Below are positions 6,306 to 6,445 of a stretch of 6,445 nt of DNA, piece by piece (within the stretch, counting starts at the first letter, position 1; each line of letters begins with the position of its first letter). The stretch is taken from assembly GCA_903910495.1 (NCBI GenBank), contig CAIVZW010000622.1, positions 1 through 6,445 of the forward strand. The letters run 5' to 3'. This DNA is from an uncultured beta proteobacterium (GTDB lineage Bacteria; Pseudomonadota; Gammaproteobacteria; Burkholderiales; Rhodocyclaceae). The notes beneath the pieces are model-generated. The model was not told where the DNA came from. It saw only the letters and a list, made by a program, of their open reading frames with translations, and ran no database searches. Position numbers and translations under genes: made by a program.

Positions 6306-6445
6306 CTACTTGATTGCGACGATGCGGTCGTAATCCTTGCGGTCAAATCCCATGGATTCGACGGGGGAGGACTTCAGCACCGCATCGACAAAACTCTTGC
6401 GATCGACATTGACGATGGCCAGGCCTTTTTTCTTGAACTCGTCGA
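6306..6445 (-). CDS. dctP: TRAP transporter solute-binding protein, C-terminal fragment (DctP family)
   Basis: Only the last 45 codons and the TAG stop are present; the start lies beyond the window edge. The visible tail runs DEFKKKGLAIVNVDRKSF and ends SMGFDRKDYDRIVAIK. An amphipathic stretch with 'V.VDR.SF..AV', followed by a 'YDRIVAIK'-type final helix, is typical of the C-terminus of periplasmic DctP-type binding proteins. In this family the protein binds a carboxylate, usually through a conserved arginine that is not in view here, and delivers it to the DctQM membrane unit. The identification is greatly strengthened by the dctQ-like gene starting 62 nt downstream and the dctM-like gene after it, the classic P-Q-M order. 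Substrate specificity cannot be read from this fragment. Confidence 0.85.
   Translation of the reverse strand, partial: DEFKKKGLAIVNVDRKSFVDAVLKSSPVESMGFDRKDYDRIVAIK

Noticed and set aside
5693..6346. A 217-codon minus-strand frame overlapping dctQ
   Set aside because: It reads through the intercistronic hairpin (giving PCPPLPAKREGSG) and is rich in Arg, Gly and His. The overlapping dctQ frame has the family motifs and a ribosome binding site.

Overview
The window is a run of seven genes, all on the minus strand and so read from high to low coordinates. The likely source is a GC-rich proteobacterium, most plausibly a betaproteobacterium such as a member of the Burkholderiales or Rhodocyclales. 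That rests on high-GC genes, on the tripartite TRAP transporter, on a hairpin of the common 'CCCTCCCGC...GCGGGAGGG' type, and on a 3-oxo-tetronate kinase beside a racemase-like protein. I have no 16S or other taxonomic marker, so this is inference.

Layout in transcription order. (1) 6445-6306: the last 45 codons of a TRAP solute-binding protein (DctP type), cut by the window edge. (2) 6290-6265: a strong intercistronic hairpin. (3) 6243-5686: TRAP small permease (DctQ type). (4) 5640-4246: TRAP large permease (DctM type), longer than usual. (5) 4168-3536: a 210-residue protein of unknown function. It looks like an enlarged member of a small 'MPYI...ELNYA.T...' family. (6) 3529-2855: an Asp/Glu-racemase-superfamily protein that keeps the first catalytic cysteine but has Gln-Gly in place of the second; its start lies 6 nt after the previous stop. 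(7) 2783-1863: a D-hexose-6-phosphate mutarotase (YeaD-like) of noticeably lower GC. (8) 1815-535: a 3-oxo-tetronate kinase (OtnK, DUF1537 family). (9) 534-1: AT-rich sequence with no gene I can recognise.

Read together, this looks like a catabolic operon for an organic acid, probably a four-carbon acid sugar (threonate/erythronate-like) or a close relative. The TRAP system imports the acid using an ion gradient, and OtnK phosphorylates the 3-oxo acid derived from it. The usual partners of OtnK (an LtnD-type dehydrogenase, the OtnC decarboxylase and the OtnI isomerase) are not in the window. They may lie upstream of the binding-protein gene, or be replaced by the less usual genes here.

The most interesting part is the three-gene insert between transporter and kinase: the unknown 210-residue protein, the one-cysteine racemase-like protein and the sugar-phosphate mutarotase. 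None of them belongs to the standard four-carbon acid sugar pathway.
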